Shown piece after piece: positions 23,254-33,135 of a stretch of DNA of 64,000 bases (the stretch's first letter is position 1; each line of letters begins with the position of its first letter). Under the pieces are notes generated by a model. The model ran no database searches and was not told the DNA's origin. It saw only the letters and a program-made list of their open reading frames with translations. A program made the translations under genes and the position numbers. The stretch covers positions 186,001-250,000 of the forward strand of contig NZ_OMKA01000003.1 of assembly GCF_900299525.1 (NCBI RefSeq), given 5' to 3'. This DNA is from Aquimarina sp. Aq78. GTDB lineage: Bacteria; Bacteroidota; Bacteroidia; Flavobacteriales; Flavobacteriaceae.

Positions 23254-25671
23254 ATGTCTGGAAAAAATAACAAATGGATCGTATGCATTATCCTCATATT
23301 TATGTCTATCAATATAATCAAAGCGCAAAATACTGTAAAAGGTATTGTTATGGATCAACAATCAAGGCCAATTGATGCCGCAACAATTTCTCTTATTAAA
23401 GTCTCTAACAAAGAATTTATAAAAGGTGTGATTACCAATACTAAAGGAGAATTTAATATCGAAAATATAAAAAATGGAACATATCAAGGTATCATCTCCA
23501 GCCTTGGATTCGATGATTATACATCTGTTTCTTTTACAATTGATGGAAAGGATATAGATCTAAACAGGATTACGCTTAATGTAAAAACAGAAAATCTGGA
23601 TGAGATCACTATAGTCGCAGAAAAACCAGTAGTACAGGTAATGGCAGATAAAACCGTTTTTAACGTACAAAATACTCTAAGTGCCACAGGAACATCTGGC
23701 TATGAGCTCCTACGTAAAGCTCCGGGAGTCATCGTTGATAACAATGATAATCTCATTGTAGAAGGCAAAACCGGAGTATTAATATATATAGATGACAAGC
23801 CTTCTGTACTTAGAGGAGAAGATCTTACTAATTATCTAAAAACTATCCAATCCAGCGATATCGAAGCAATTGAGATCATTACCCAACCTTCTTCAAAATA
23901 TGAAGCTGAAGGTAATGCCGGGATTATCAATATTAAACTAAAAAGGGATAAAAGCTTAGGTACAAATGGTTCTGCAAGTGCCGGAATCACTTATGGAGAT
24001 TATGCAAGATATACTAGTTCTGTTTCCTTTAATACCAGGAATAAAAAATCTAATCTATTCGGAACGTATAGTAATCGTTTTGGAAAGAGTTTTAGTTTTA
24101 TCGACTTATACAGAACACAAAACAATACTATTCTAGATGCCAAATCAGAAACGGTTAATGAAAATAATAGTAATAACCTAAAATTAGGATATGATTACTT
24201 TATCAATAGTAAATCTACTCTAGGCATTATTTTTACAGGAAATTTTAATAATTCAATTTCAAATACAGATTCCAGAACACTTATTATTCCTTCAGGAAAT
24301 AGTACTCCTCAAGAAGTTTTAGTTGCAGGAAGTGATAGCGACACAAAGACCAGTAATCTATATACTAACCTAAACTATCGCTACAAAGATACTCTTGGAT
24401 ATAGCATGAATGTAGACCTGGATTATGGACAGTATAATAATGACAGAGCAAACCTGCAACCCAATCGGTATTATAACGGAGATGAAACCGAACTACAAAG
24501 TGAAACAGTTAATTTCTTTAATACCCCTATAGATATTACCATTTTTACTGCAAAAGTAGATTATGAACAAGACTTTCTTAAAGGGAAATTAGGGTTAGGT
24601 ATTAAATATTCTAATATAAATACTGAAAATGAATTTGATTTCTTCGATAGAATAAATGGACAAGATATTCTTAACCTGGATCAAAGCAATGATTTTGCAT
24701 ATGATGAGCAGATTCATGCTGGATATTTTAACTATAACCGTAAATTCAAAAAACTGAACATACAATTTGGTCTTCGAGTAGAACAAACCAAATCTGATGG
24801 ACAATTATTTAGTAGTCAAAATACAATTGATGACAGAGTAAAAAGGGATTATATTGATTTTTTTCCTAGCGGAGGTATCACTTACCAAATGAATCAAAAG
24901 AATTCTTTTGCATTGACCTATAGTCGAAGAATACAACGACCTAACTATCAAAATTTAAATCCTTTTGAATATAAAATTAATGAATTATCTTTTAGAAAAG
25001 GAAACCCGTTTTTACAACCACAATACACCGATAATATAAAACTTTCGCATACTTATAACTATAGACTAACTACCGCTTTAAGTTACAGTATAATAGGTGA
25101 CTATTTTGCACAAGTAACCGAGTCCCAGAGCGAAAATCAAAACTTCATTATTACTAGAAATGTAGCAGATCAAAAAGTCATTAATCTAAGTATATCCTAC
25201 CCTACCAAAATTAACAACTGGTGGAGTGTATATTACAGTCTTAATGCATATAGAACCATTTTTGAAGCTAATAATCAAGATTTTGTTTCAGTATCTCAAA
25301 ATACGTTAAGTTTATATGGCCAAAACACGTTTTCATTACCCAGAGGTTATAAAATGGAAATCTCGGGGTGGTTTAATTCACCATCGATCTGGGGAGGAAC
25401 ATATCAAATCAAAAGTTTAGGTTCGTTAAACCTCGCTTTTCAAAAACGTTTCTTCTCTAATAAATTAAATGCTCGATTAGCTTTTAATGATATCTTATAT
25501 ACTTCTCCTTGGAAAGGAGATACCCGATTTGGAGACTTATCTATACAAGGTAATGGGGGTTGGGATAGCCGACAGGTTAGTTTTAATTTAACCTATACTT
25601 TTGGAAGTAAAGAAGTAAAAAAATCCAGAAAACGTAAAACAGGGATTGAAGATGAAAAAAATAGAATCTAA
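23254..25671 (+). CDS. Outer-membrane beta-barrel receptor (TonB-dependent-like, CarboxypepD_reg start)
   Basis: 805 aa from the ATG at 23254, which gives a good signal peptide (MSGKNNKWIVCIILIFMSINIIKAQ); an ATG 54 bp upstream would bury it. After the signal comes a carboxypeptidase-regulatory-like beta domain (NTVKGIVMDQQSRPIDAATISL, about 25-105), a plug-like part (SGYELLRKAPGVIVDNNDNLIVEGKTGVLIYID, about 150-180), then a long barrel with many Tyr/Asn-rich strands. This is the 'outer membrane beta-barrel family' common in Bacteroidetes. No SusD partner follows, so it is not a standard glycan-uptake pair. It is divergent from the LytS/LytTR operon. Confidence 0.85.
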   Translation: MSGKNNKWIVCIILIFMSINIIKAQNTVKGIVMDQQSRPIDAATISLIKVSNKEFIKGVITNTKGEFNIENIKNGTYQGIISSLGFDDYTSVSFTIDGKDIDLNRITLNVKTENLDEITIVAEKPVVQVMADKTVFNVQNTLSATGTSGYELLRKAPGVIVDNNDNLIVEGKTGVLIYIDDKPSVLRGEDLTNYLKTIQSSDIEAIEIITQPSSKYEAEGNAGIINIKLKRDKSLGTNGSASAGITYGDYARYTSSVSFNTRNKKSNLFGTYSNRFGKSFSFIDLYRTQNNTILDAKSETVNENNSNNLKLGYDYFINSKSTLGIIFTGNFNNSISNTDSRTLIIPSGNSTPQEVLVAGSDSDTKTSNLYTNLNYRYKDTLGYSMNVDLDYGQYNNDRANLQPNRYYNGDETELQSETVNFFNTPIDITIFTAKVDYEQDFLKGKLGLGIKYSNINTENEFDFFDRINGQDILNLDQSNDFAYDEQIHAGYFNYNRKFKKLNIQFGLRVEQTKSDGQLFSSQNTIDDRVKRDYIDFFPSGGITYQMNQKNSFALTYSRRIQRPNYQNLNPFEYKINELSFRKGNPFLQPQYTDNIKLSHTYNYRLTTALSYSIIGDYFAQVTESQSENQNFIITRNVADQKVINLSISYPTKINNWWSVYYSLNAYRTIFEANNQDFVSVSQNTLSLYGQNTFSLPRGYKMEISGWFNSPSIWGGTYQIKSLGSLNLAFQKRFFSNKLNARLAFNDILYTSPWKGDTRFGDLSIQGNGGWDSRQVSFNLTYTFGSKEVKKSRKRKTGIEDEKNRI

Positions 25672-25685
25672 GATTCTATTTTTTT
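25655..25685 (+). terminator. Intrinsic terminator of the receptor gene
   Basis: A 14-bp perfect stem (AAAAAAATAGAATC / GATTCTATTTTTTT) with the loop TAA. The loop is the stop codon of the receptor gene (25669-25671), so the last codons form the 5' arm. The stem ends in seven T's. Confidence 0.75.
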
Positions 25686-25760
25686 CAAAATCGCATTAAC
25701 ACCACTTTAAGATATTTTGTATGATAAATCCTTATTTTCGGATCATATAAATCACTAATC

Positions 25761-28700
25761 ATGCACAAACACATTGTTACTACTCTGATTATCGGGATAT
25801 TTTTAATCTTCAATACTCAAGCTCAAAAAAACAAGAAAGATAAAAAAGAAGAAGAAAAATGGGATGTTTCTAATCCCACAGGAGAATTTAATTATAAAAA
25901 TCATACGTTTACCACAGATCAAGGTACCTGGATGAATCTGGATGTTAGCCCTGATGGCAATACTATTGTTTTTGACCTTTTGGGAGATATCTATAGTATC
26001 CCTGTTTCTGGTGGAAAAGCTAAAGTATTACGTACAGGAATCCCATTTGAGGTACAACCTCGTTTTAGTCCTGATGGCAAAAAGGTATCTTTCACCAGTG
26101 ATGCCGGTGGAGGTGATAATATTTGGGTAATGAATAGTGATGGTAGTCATCCTAAACAAATTACTAAAGAAAAGTTTAGATTATTAAACAATGCTGCCTG
26201 GATGCCTGATGGCAATTATCTGGTAGCAAGAAAACACTTTACCTCTCAGCGTTCTCTGGGTGCTGGTGAAATGTGGCAGTATCATATTACAGGAGGTTCT
26301 GGGTTGCAGTTAACCAAAAGAAAAAATGACCAACAAGATGTTAATGAACCTAATATTTCCCCTGATGGTAAATATATGTACTATGCCGAAGATATGTATC
26401 CCGGTGGTTTTTTTCAGTATAATAAAGACCCTAACAAACAAATCTATGCCATTAAAAGATATGAATTCGAAACCGGAAAAACGATTACTGTTACTGGTGG
26501 ACCAGGAGGGGCAGCACGACCACAAGTGTCCAGAGATGGTAAAAAGCTTGCTTTTGTAAAAAGAGTACGTACCAAAACGGTATTATACATCCATAATCTG
26601 GAAACCGGTGAAGAATGGCCAATCCATGATAAACTAAACAAAGACCAACAAGAAGCCTGGGCGATTTTTGGGATCTATCCCAATTTTAGCTGGATGCCTA
26701 ATAACAACGAAATTATATTCTGGGCTGGTGGAAAAATCAATAAAATTAATGTAGAGAATCAACAAGTAACCAATATTCCGTTTACAGTAGATGCTACCAT
26801 CAAAATTGCAGAAACCCTGCATTTTAATACCCCTGTTTCTCCCGAAAAGTTTACATCCAAAGTAATTCGTAATGTAGTTACTTCTCCAGATGGTAAAACA
26901 GTAGTGTTTAGTGCTCTTGGACATTTATGGAGTAAAAGTCTACCCAAAGGGAAACCACAACGCCTTACTACTCAATTTGTCGATTTTGAGTTTGAGCCTA
27001 GCTTCTCTAGAGATGGTCAACATATTGTATATGTCACCTGGAATGATGAAAACCTGGGAGCAATACATAAAATTCCTGCTTCTGGTGGTACTTCTTCCAA
27101 GCTAACCACAAAAAAAGGAATTTATAGAACTCCGGTATTTAATGCTACAAATAACTTGATTACTTTCAGAAAAGAAAATGGAAACAGTGATCAAGGTCTA
27201 AGTTTTACTAAAAATACTGGTATTTATACCATGTCATCTTCTGGTAGCAATACTAAACTAATAACAGAAGAAGGAGAATACCCTATGTTTTCTAAAGACG
27301 GAAAGCGTATCTTTTATCAAACCGGAGGTACATATTTTGGAAATCTGACTAAAGAGTTAAAATCTGTTGATCTTAATGGAAAAGATAAAAAAACACATAT
27401 AAAATCTAAATATGCCAACCGATTAGTACCTAGTCCTGATAATAAATGGATTGCTTTTACCAATCTGCACAAAGCATTTATTGCTCCACTAGTACTTAAT
27501 GGTAAAGAAATAGACTTGGATAACAACTCTAAAGCTGTACCGGTATCCCAGATTTCTAAAGACGCAGGGGTTAATCTTCATTGGTCCAGAGATAGTAAAA
27601 AAGTAATATGGACTCTTGGAGATGAGTACTTCTCTAATGAGGTTAAAGATCGTTTTACATTTTTGCCTAACTCTCCAGAAAAAGTAGGAGAAGTAACAGC
27701 AACAGGTATCAAAATTGGTTTAGAAGTAAAAACAGATGTGCCACAAGGTAGAATTGCATTTACTAATGCCAGAATAATTACGATGGAAGGCGATCAGGTA
27801 ATCGAAGAAGGAACTATCATTATTAAAGATAACCGTATTGAAAAAATTGGAACTACTTCTGAAGTACCTGTACCTAGCGATGCTAAAGTATATGATATAA
27901 AAGGCAAGACAATTATGCCCGGTATTGTAGATGCACACGCACATGTGGGAGGGTTTAGATACGGTCTAACGACTCAAAAACATTGGCAATTATATGCCAA
28001 TCTAGCTTTTGGAGTAACCACATCTCACGATCCTTCTGCCAATACTGAATCTATTTTCACCATGTCTGAGATGATTAAAAGCGGTGAGATGGTAGGGCCT
28101 CGCCTCTACTCTACAGGAATTATTCTATACGGAGCAGATGGAGACTTTAAAGCAGTAGTCAATAAGCTGGAAGATGCTCGATCCTCTATCAGAAGAACCA
28201 AAGCATTTGGTGCTAAATCCGTTAAGAGTTATAATCAACCTCGTAGAGATCAGCGTCAGCAGGTGATACAGGCAGCAAGAGAGCTTCAAATCAACGTAGT
28301 TCCCGAAGGAGGATCAACTTTTTATCATAATATGAGTATGATCATGGATGGTCATACAGGAGTTGAACATAATATTCCTGTTGCTCCCGTGTATAAAGAT
28401 GTAAATGAACTTTGGAAAACCAGTAATTCAGGATATACACCTACTCTAATTGTAAATTATGGCGGGATGAATGGGGAATACTATTTCTATCAAAAAGATA
28501 AGGTTTGGGAAAATGAAAAACTGCTTAAATATACTCCGAGAGCTATTATCGATGCTCGCGCAAGACATAGAACTATGGTTCCTGATGAAGAATATGAAAA
28601 TGGACATATTCTGGTTTCAAAAACATGTAAAGCACTAACTGATGCAGGAGTTAAAGTAAACCTGGGAGCGCATGGACAATTACAAGGTCTGGGAGCGCAT

Positions 28701-29069
28701 TGGGAGTTATGGTTGCTTCAACAAGGAGGAATGACCAATATGGAAGCGTTAAGAGCAGCAACACTAAATGGTGCAGAATATATTGGTGCAGGAAATGATA
28801 TTGGTTCATTAAAAGAAGGAAAACTAGCCGATCTTATCGTTCTTGATAAAAATCCTTTAGAAAATATCAGAAACACAGAAACTGTAAAATATACTATGGT
28901 AAACGGACGGTTATATGATACCGATACCATGAATGAGATTGGTAACACAACCAAAGCACGAACTAAATTCTGGTGGGAGAATGCTAATTATAGTCAGGCT
29001 TTCCCATGGCATAAAGAAGCACAAAGCTTTATGAAACCAGGATGTGGATGTCATTTAGGGCATAATTAG
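25761..29069 (+). CDS. TolB-like propeller plus amidohydrolase, secreted (1102 aa)
   Basis: Signal peptide 1-21 (IFNTQAQ). Residues about 35-640 are WD40/TolB-like propeller repeats, with the repeated 'SPDGKKVSF', 'SPDGKYMYYA', 'SRDGQHIVYV' pattern. From about 650 an amidohydrolase begins (IAFTNARIITMEGDQVIEEGTIIIKDNRIEKIG), with the metal site VDAHAHVGG near 724 and the ending KEGKLADLIVLDKNPL near 1020. The C-terminus has WWENANYSQAFPWHKEAQSF and CGCH. Fused propeller-amidohydrolases are known in Bacteroidetes and are thought to cleave peptides or imides in the periplasm. First gene of a four-gene run. Confidence 0.9.
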   Translation: MHKHIVTTLIIGIFLIFNTQAQKNKKDKKEEEKWDVSNPTGEFNYKNHTFTTDQGTWMNLDVSPDGNTIVFDLLGDIYSIPVSGGKAKVLRTGIPFEVQPRFSPDGKKVSFTSDAGGGDNIWVMNSDGSHPKQITKEKFRLLNNAAWMPDGNYLVARKHFTSQRSLGAGEMWQYHITGGSGLQLTKRKNDQQDVNEPNISPDGKYMYYAEDMYPGGFFQYNKDPNKQIYAIKRYEFETGKTITVTGGPGGAARPQVSRDGKKLAFVKRVRTKTVLYIHNLETGEEWPIHDKLNKDQQEAWAIFGIYPNFSWMPNNNEIIFWAGGKINKINVENQQVTNIPFTVDATIKIAETLHFNTPVSPEKFTSKVIRNVVTSPDGKTVVFSALGHLWSKSLPKGKPQRLTTQFVDFEFEPSFSRDGQHIVYVTWNDENLGAIHKIPASGGTSSKLTTKKGIYRTPVFNATNNLITFRKENGNSDQGLSFTKNTGIYTMSSSGSNTKLITEEGEYPMFSKDGKRIFYQTGGTYFGNLTKELKSVDLNGKDKKTHIKSKYANRLVPSPDNKWIAFTNLHKAFIAPLVLNGKEIDLDNNSKAVPVSQISKDAGVNLHWSRDSKKVIWTLGDEYFSNEVKDRFTFLPNSPEKVGEVTATGIKIGLEVKTDVPQGRIAFTNARIITMEGDQVIEEGTIIIKDNRIEKIGTTSEVPVPSDAKVYDIKGKTIMPGIVDAHAHVGGFRYGLTTQKHWQLYANLAFGVTTSHDPSANTESIFTMSEMIKSGEMVGPRLYSTGIILYGADGDFKAVVNKLEDARSSIRRTKAFGAKSVKSYNQPRRDQRQQVIQAARELQINVVPEGGSTFYHNMSMIMDGHTGVEHNIPVAPVYKDVNELWKTSNSGYTPTLIVNYGGMNGEYYFYQKDKVWENEKLLKYTPRAIIDARARHRTMVPDEEYENGHILVSKTCKALTDAGVKVNLGAHGQLQGLGAHWELWLLQQGGMTNMEALRAATLNGAEYIGAGNDIGSLKEGKLADLIVLDKNPLENIRNTETVKYTMVNGRLYDTDTMNEIGNTTKARTKFWWENANYSQAFPWHKEAQSFMKPGCGCHLGHN

Positions 29070-29126
29070 ATCTATGGCTCTTACAAGGCCTAAAAAGATC
29101 AGCAACTAAATTTTAAAACTCATGTG

Positions 29127-30503
29127 ATGAGAACATATCTTTTCATACTATTTACAGCACTGGTAGCATCTTGTGCTCAACCCCAAAAACAAGTTAGTAA
29201 AACTGCTATCTTGATTACAGATGCTAATATTGTAGATGTAAGTAACGGTACTATTATCGAAAAACAACAGATTGTAATCGATTCTGGAAAAATAAAAAAG
29301 GTTACTAATACTATAGAAAACCCTGAAGGATATACTACAAAGATCAATGCAGAAGGAAAATACATCATTCCTGGATTAGCAGAAATGCATGCTCATATAC
29401 CACAACCTTCGACGTCAAAAGAACGTATCGAGGAGGTTTTGTTTTTATATCTTTCTAATGGGATAACAACAATACGTGGTATGCTTGGTGATCCTTCTCA
29501 CTTAAAATTAAGACAACGTGCGGAGACAGGTGACATCTTAAGCCCTAGAATTTTTACCTCTAGCCCTTCTCTGAATGGAAATTCGGTAAAGACAAAAGAA
29601 GAAGTCATTGCCAAAGTAACGGCTTATCAAAAAGAAGGTTATGATTTCTTAAAAATTCATCCTGGTATTACAATAGAAGTATTTGATCAATTGGTAAAAA
29701 CTGCTAACGAAGTAGGTATTCCTTTTTCTGGACATGTTCCAGTTGATGTTGGTATACGGCATGCTATAGAAAGTAAATACGCCTCTATTGATCACATCGA
29801 TGGGTTTTTAGAAGGGCTGGTTCCCGAATCAGAAAATGTAAATCCTGGGGATAACGGTTTCTTTGGATATAATTTCACTCCGTTGGCGGATAAATCCAAA
29901 ATCGATGAATTGGTACAACTTGCAAAAGACAATACTATCTGGATCGTTCCTACCCAAAGCTTATTTGAAAGATGGTTTGCTCCTGTAACTGCTGATGAGT
30001 TATTGAAAGGTCACGAAATGAAATATATGCCCGCTTCTACATTGCAAAACTGGAAACAAAGAAAAAGTCAATATACCGAAGAGAATCCTAGTTTTAATAA
30101 AGAACAATGGCAACAATTTAATACTATAAGAAGAACGCTACTTAAAAAACTACATGATAATGGACATCAAATATTATTAGGCTCGGATGCTCCACAATTA
30201 TTTAATGTTCCCGGATTTTCAATTCATCACGAAATCGACGGAATGATAGCTGCTGGATTAACACCACTAGATGTGCTACAATCAGGGACAATAAATCCTG
30301 CCCTGTTTTTTGGTAAGGAAGATACATTTGGGCAAATCAAAGAAGGGTTGGATGCCGATATGGTTATACTGGATGCAAATCCACTAGAAAATAGTAAAGC
30401 CTTAAAACAAGTTTCTGGTGTACTGATTAGAGGACAATGGTTGCCCAAAGAAGCCATAGATCAAAAATTGCAGGAAATTGCTCAGAATGCCCGTAAAAAT
30501 TAA
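29127..30503 (+). CDS. Amidohydrolase lipoprotein
   Basis: 458 aa from the ATG at 29127 (the GTG at 29124 is possible). A lipobox (ALVASC, Cys about 16) marks it for lipid attachment. The amidohydrolase core has LAEMHAHIP (about 85-93), a Lys in YDFLKIHPG (about 175, carbamate or metal ligand), the His of FSGHVP (about 206) and IDHIDGFL, and the late Asp in LLGSDAPQL (about 353), then EGLDADMVILDANPL. The propeller-amidohydrolase ends 58 bp upstream and the S10 peptidase begins 26 bp downstream, so it is part of the same run. Confidence 0.9.
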   Translation: MRTYLFILFTALVASCAQPQKQVSKTAILITDANIVDVSNGTIIEKQQIVIDSGKIKKVTNTIENPEGYTTKINAEGKYIIPGLAEMHAHIPQPSTSKERIEEVLFLYLSNGITTIRGMLGDPSHLKLRQRAETGDILSPRIFTSSPSLNGNSVKTKEEVIAKVTAYQKEGYDFLKIHPGITIEVFDQLVKTANEVGIPFSGHVPVDVGIRHAIESKYASIDHIDGFLEGLVPESENVNPGDNGFFGYNFTPLADKSKIDELVQLAKDNTIWIVPTQSLFERWFAPVTADELLKGHEMKYMPASTLQNWKQRKSQYTEENPSFNKEQWQQFNTIRRTLLKKLHDNGHQILLGSDAPQLFNVPGFSIHHEIDGMIAAGLTPLDVLQSGTINPALFFGKEDTFGQIKEGLDADMVILDANPLENSKALKQVSGVLIRGQWLPKEAIDQKLQEIAQNARKN

Positions 30504-30528
30504 AAATACTAATTACTATACCATAAAA

Positions 30529-32025
30529 ATGAAAAACATATTTACTTTATTCATTATAATGTTTGTTATTTCGCTTTACGCGGAAGCACAAAACGTTAAA
30601 GTTCCTATCGATACCACTATAGTAACAAATCATACAACTACAATAAAAGGAAAGGCTGTTGCATACAAAGCAACAGTAGGGTTTCAACCGATTTGGGATG
30701 AAACAGGAGCACCTATAGCTTCTTTATGTTATACCTATTACAAAAGATCTGATATCAAAAATGATGAAAACCGACCTTTACTCATTTCATTTAATGGTGG
30801 TCCAGGATCAGCTTCAGTTTGGATGCATATTGCTTATACAGGTCCCCGTATTCTTAAGATCGATAATGAAGGGTTTCCTGTACAACCTTATGGAATCAAA
30901 GCCAATCCTAATTCGGTCTTGGATGTAGCAGATATTGTATTTGTAAATCCTGTAAACACAGGGTATTCTAGAATGATCCCAGGAAAAGATGGAAAAATGC
31001 CTGATAAAAAGTTATTCTTTGGGGTAAAAGCAGATGTAAAATACTTAGCCGATTGGATCAATACGTTTGTAACCCGAAATAATCGTTGGCGATCTCCAAA
31101 ATACCTTATCGGAGAAAGCTATGGAACAACGAGAGTTTCTGGACTGGCTCTTGAGTTACAAAATCGCCAGTGGATGTATCTTAACGGAGTGATATTGGTC
31201 TCCCCTACCGAAATAGGTTTTAAATTTGATGGGCCCGTAGAAGTAGCAAACCGATTACCCTATTTTGCAGCAGCAGCATGGTATCATAAAATGTTACCTC
31301 CAGAGCTTCAGAACAAAGATTTACTAGAAGTACTTCCAGAAGTAGAAAACTATACGATCAATGAACTGCTTCCGGCAATTGTAAAAAGCGGATACCTGGA
31401 TACTACCAAAAAAGAAGAAGTTATCAATAAGATGGCTTACTACTCTGGACTTTCTAAGAAAACAATACGACAGCATAATCTTGAAGTACCAAAATCATAT
31501 TTCTGGAAAGATCTTTTACGAGATAAAGAAGGGTATACGATTGGCCGATTGGATTCTCGATATAAAGGAATGGATATAAAGGATGCAGGAGATAATCCTG
31601 ATTATAATAGTGAGCTAACTTCCTGGCTTCATTCGTTTACACCAGCTATCAACTATTACTATAGTCAGGAATTAAAATTTAAAACCGACTTAAAATACAA
31701 TATGTTTGGTCCGGTAAGACCTTGGGATAGAACCAAAGGTAATAATACAGGTGAAAACTTAAGAAAAGCAATGGCGATGAATGCCAACCTGCACACTATG
31801 ATTCAATCGGGTTATTATGATGGTGCTACTACTTATTTTAATGCTAAATATGTGATGTGGCAACTCAACGCGAATGGAAAACTTAAAGATCGTCTAAGTT
31901 TTAAAGGATATCGCAGCGGACATATGATGTACCTTCGTAATGAAGATTTAATTAAGGCCAATGATGATATTAGAGCATTCATTACCAAATCATCAGTCAA
32001 TATAAATAAAGGATCAAAATATTAA
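30529..32025 (+). CDS. S10 family serine carboxypeptidase, secreted
   Basis: 498 aa from the ATG at 30529 with a signal peptide (MKNIFTLFIIMFVISLYAEAQ). Oxyanion strand LISFNGGPGSASVW (about 85-98), nucleophile in GESYGTTR (S197), acid in the QSGYYDGATTY region (about 425) and the catalytic His in YRSGHMMYL (about 472). Family S10 removes C-terminal residues at acidic or neutral pH. Bacterial members are usually exported. It follows two amidohydrolases and precedes pirin by 3 bp. Confidence 0.9.
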   Translation: MKNIFTLFIIMFVISLYAEAQNVKVPIDTTIVTNHTTTIKGKAVAYKATVGFQPIWDETGAPIASLCYTYYKRSDIKNDENRPLLISFNGGPGSASVWMHIAYTGPRILKIDNEGFPVQPYGIKANPNSVLDVADIVFVNPVNTGYSRMIPGKDGKMPDKKLFFGVKADVKYLADWINTFVTRNNRWRSPKYLIGESYGTTRVSGLALELQNRQWMYLNGVILVSPTEIGFKFDGPVEVANRLPYFAAAAWYHKMLPPELQNKDLLEVLPEVENYTINELLPAIVKSGYLDTTKKEEVINKMAYYSGLSKKTIRQHNLEVPKSYFWKDLLRDKEGYTIGRLDSRYKGMDIKDAGDNPDYNSELTSWLHSFTPAINYYYSQELKFKTDLKYNMFGPVRPWDRTKGNNTGENLRKAMAMNANLHTMIQSGYYDGATTYFNAKYVMWQLNANGKLKDRLSFKGYRSGHMMYLRNEDLIKANDDIRAFITKSSVNINKGSKY

Positions 32026-32028
32026 ATT

Positions 32029-33039
32029 ATGGCTGCTATTATAAAAATTAAACCTTTGGGTTTTCCTTGGGAAACCAGCGATCCATTTTTATTCTGTGCT
32101 TATCATGAAGATCAATATCCAAAAGGAAACGGAAAATTAGGTCCCGATGCGTCACTAGAAGGTCGTAATATTGGTCAGGATTTTACTCTTAAAGATGGAT
32201 GGCGAATGTATCATGGAACCAAAATACCTGGTTTCCCTGCACATCCTCATCGAGGTTTTGAAACGGTTACCGTTGTCCAAAAAGGATTGGTGGATCACTC
32301 TGATTCACTTGGAGCTGCAGGACGTTTTGGTAATGGTGATGTACAATGGATGACCGCTGGTAAAGGTGTACAACATTCTGAAATGTTTCCTTTGCTACAT
32401 ACTGAAAAAGAAAATCCATTTTTGTTATTTCAGATTTGGCTTAACCTTCCGAGAGACAAAAAAATGGTAGAACCACATTTTAAAATGCTCTGGAGTGAAG
32501 AGGTACCTAAAATAAAGAAACAGGATGAACATGGGTATGCAACTGAGGTTACTTTAATTGCAGGAAAATTAGATGATATAACAGCTCCTGCTCCTGCTCC
32601 TGATTCCTGGGCAGCAGATCCCAATAATGAAATCGCTATATGGACTATCAAAATCGATCCTAATGCAACGTTTACCTTCCCTACAGCTTCTAAAGGGATA
32701 AACAGATCGTTATATTTCTTTAAAGGAACCGAAGTTACGAGTGAAGGATATACTATTCCTGTACATCATGAAATCATTCTAAATGCAGATCAGGAATTCA
32801 TCTTAAAAAATGGTAATACAGAAGCTCATATATTATTGTTGCAAGGCAAACCAATGAATGAACCTGTAGTGAAACACGGGCCATTTGTTATGAATAGCCA
32901 GATAGAAATTAGAGAAGCTATACAAGAGTATCAACAAACAGAATTTGGAGGCTGGCCCTGGGACAGTAATGATCATGTTCATTCTCCTTCTAAAGGTAGA
33001 TTTGCTTTATATCCCGATGGTACAGAAATAAAAAAGTAA
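32029..33039 (+). CDS. Pirin family protein
   Basis: 336 aa, bicupin. The N-terminal cupin shows the pirin metal motif: [21 protein letters not shown] (about 65-85; H-x-H-R-G-x-E) and [13 protein letters not shown] (about 105-117). The second cupin (about 225-320) has [10 protein letters not shown]. No signal peptide. Pirins bind iron and may dioxygenate flavonoids or regulate transcription. It is 3 bp after the S10 peptidase and so last in the run; the link to peptide breakdown is not obvious. Confidence 0.88.
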   Translation: MAAIIKIKPLGFPWETSDPFLFCAYHEDQYPKGNGKLGPDASLEGRNIGQDFTLKDGWRMYHGTKIPGFPAHPHRGFETVTVVQKGLVDHSDSLGAAGRFGNGDVQWMTAGKGVQHSEMFPLLHTEKENPFLLFQIWLNLPRDKKMVEPHFKMLWSEEVPKIKKQDEHGYATEVTLIAGKLDDITAPAPAPDSWAADPNNEIAIWTIKIDPNATFTFPTASKGINRSLYFFKGTEVTSEGYTIPVHHEIILNADQEFILKNGNTEAHILLLQGKPMNEPVVKHGPFVMNSQIEIREAIQEYQQTEFGGWPWDSNDHVHSPSKGRFALYPDGTEIKK

Positions 33040-33135
33040 CATATCCTATTTTAATAGTTGAATAAATAATGCTTATCTTTAATTCTAACATGTATTAACA
33101 ATATCATTATCATCACCTTAGAAGATTTGATTTAA

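Noticed and set aside
26310-28954. Many open frames antisense to, or out of frame with, the 1102-aa propeller-amidohydrolase
   Set aside because: They are by-products of the coding frame; none has domain-like sequence or its own start region.
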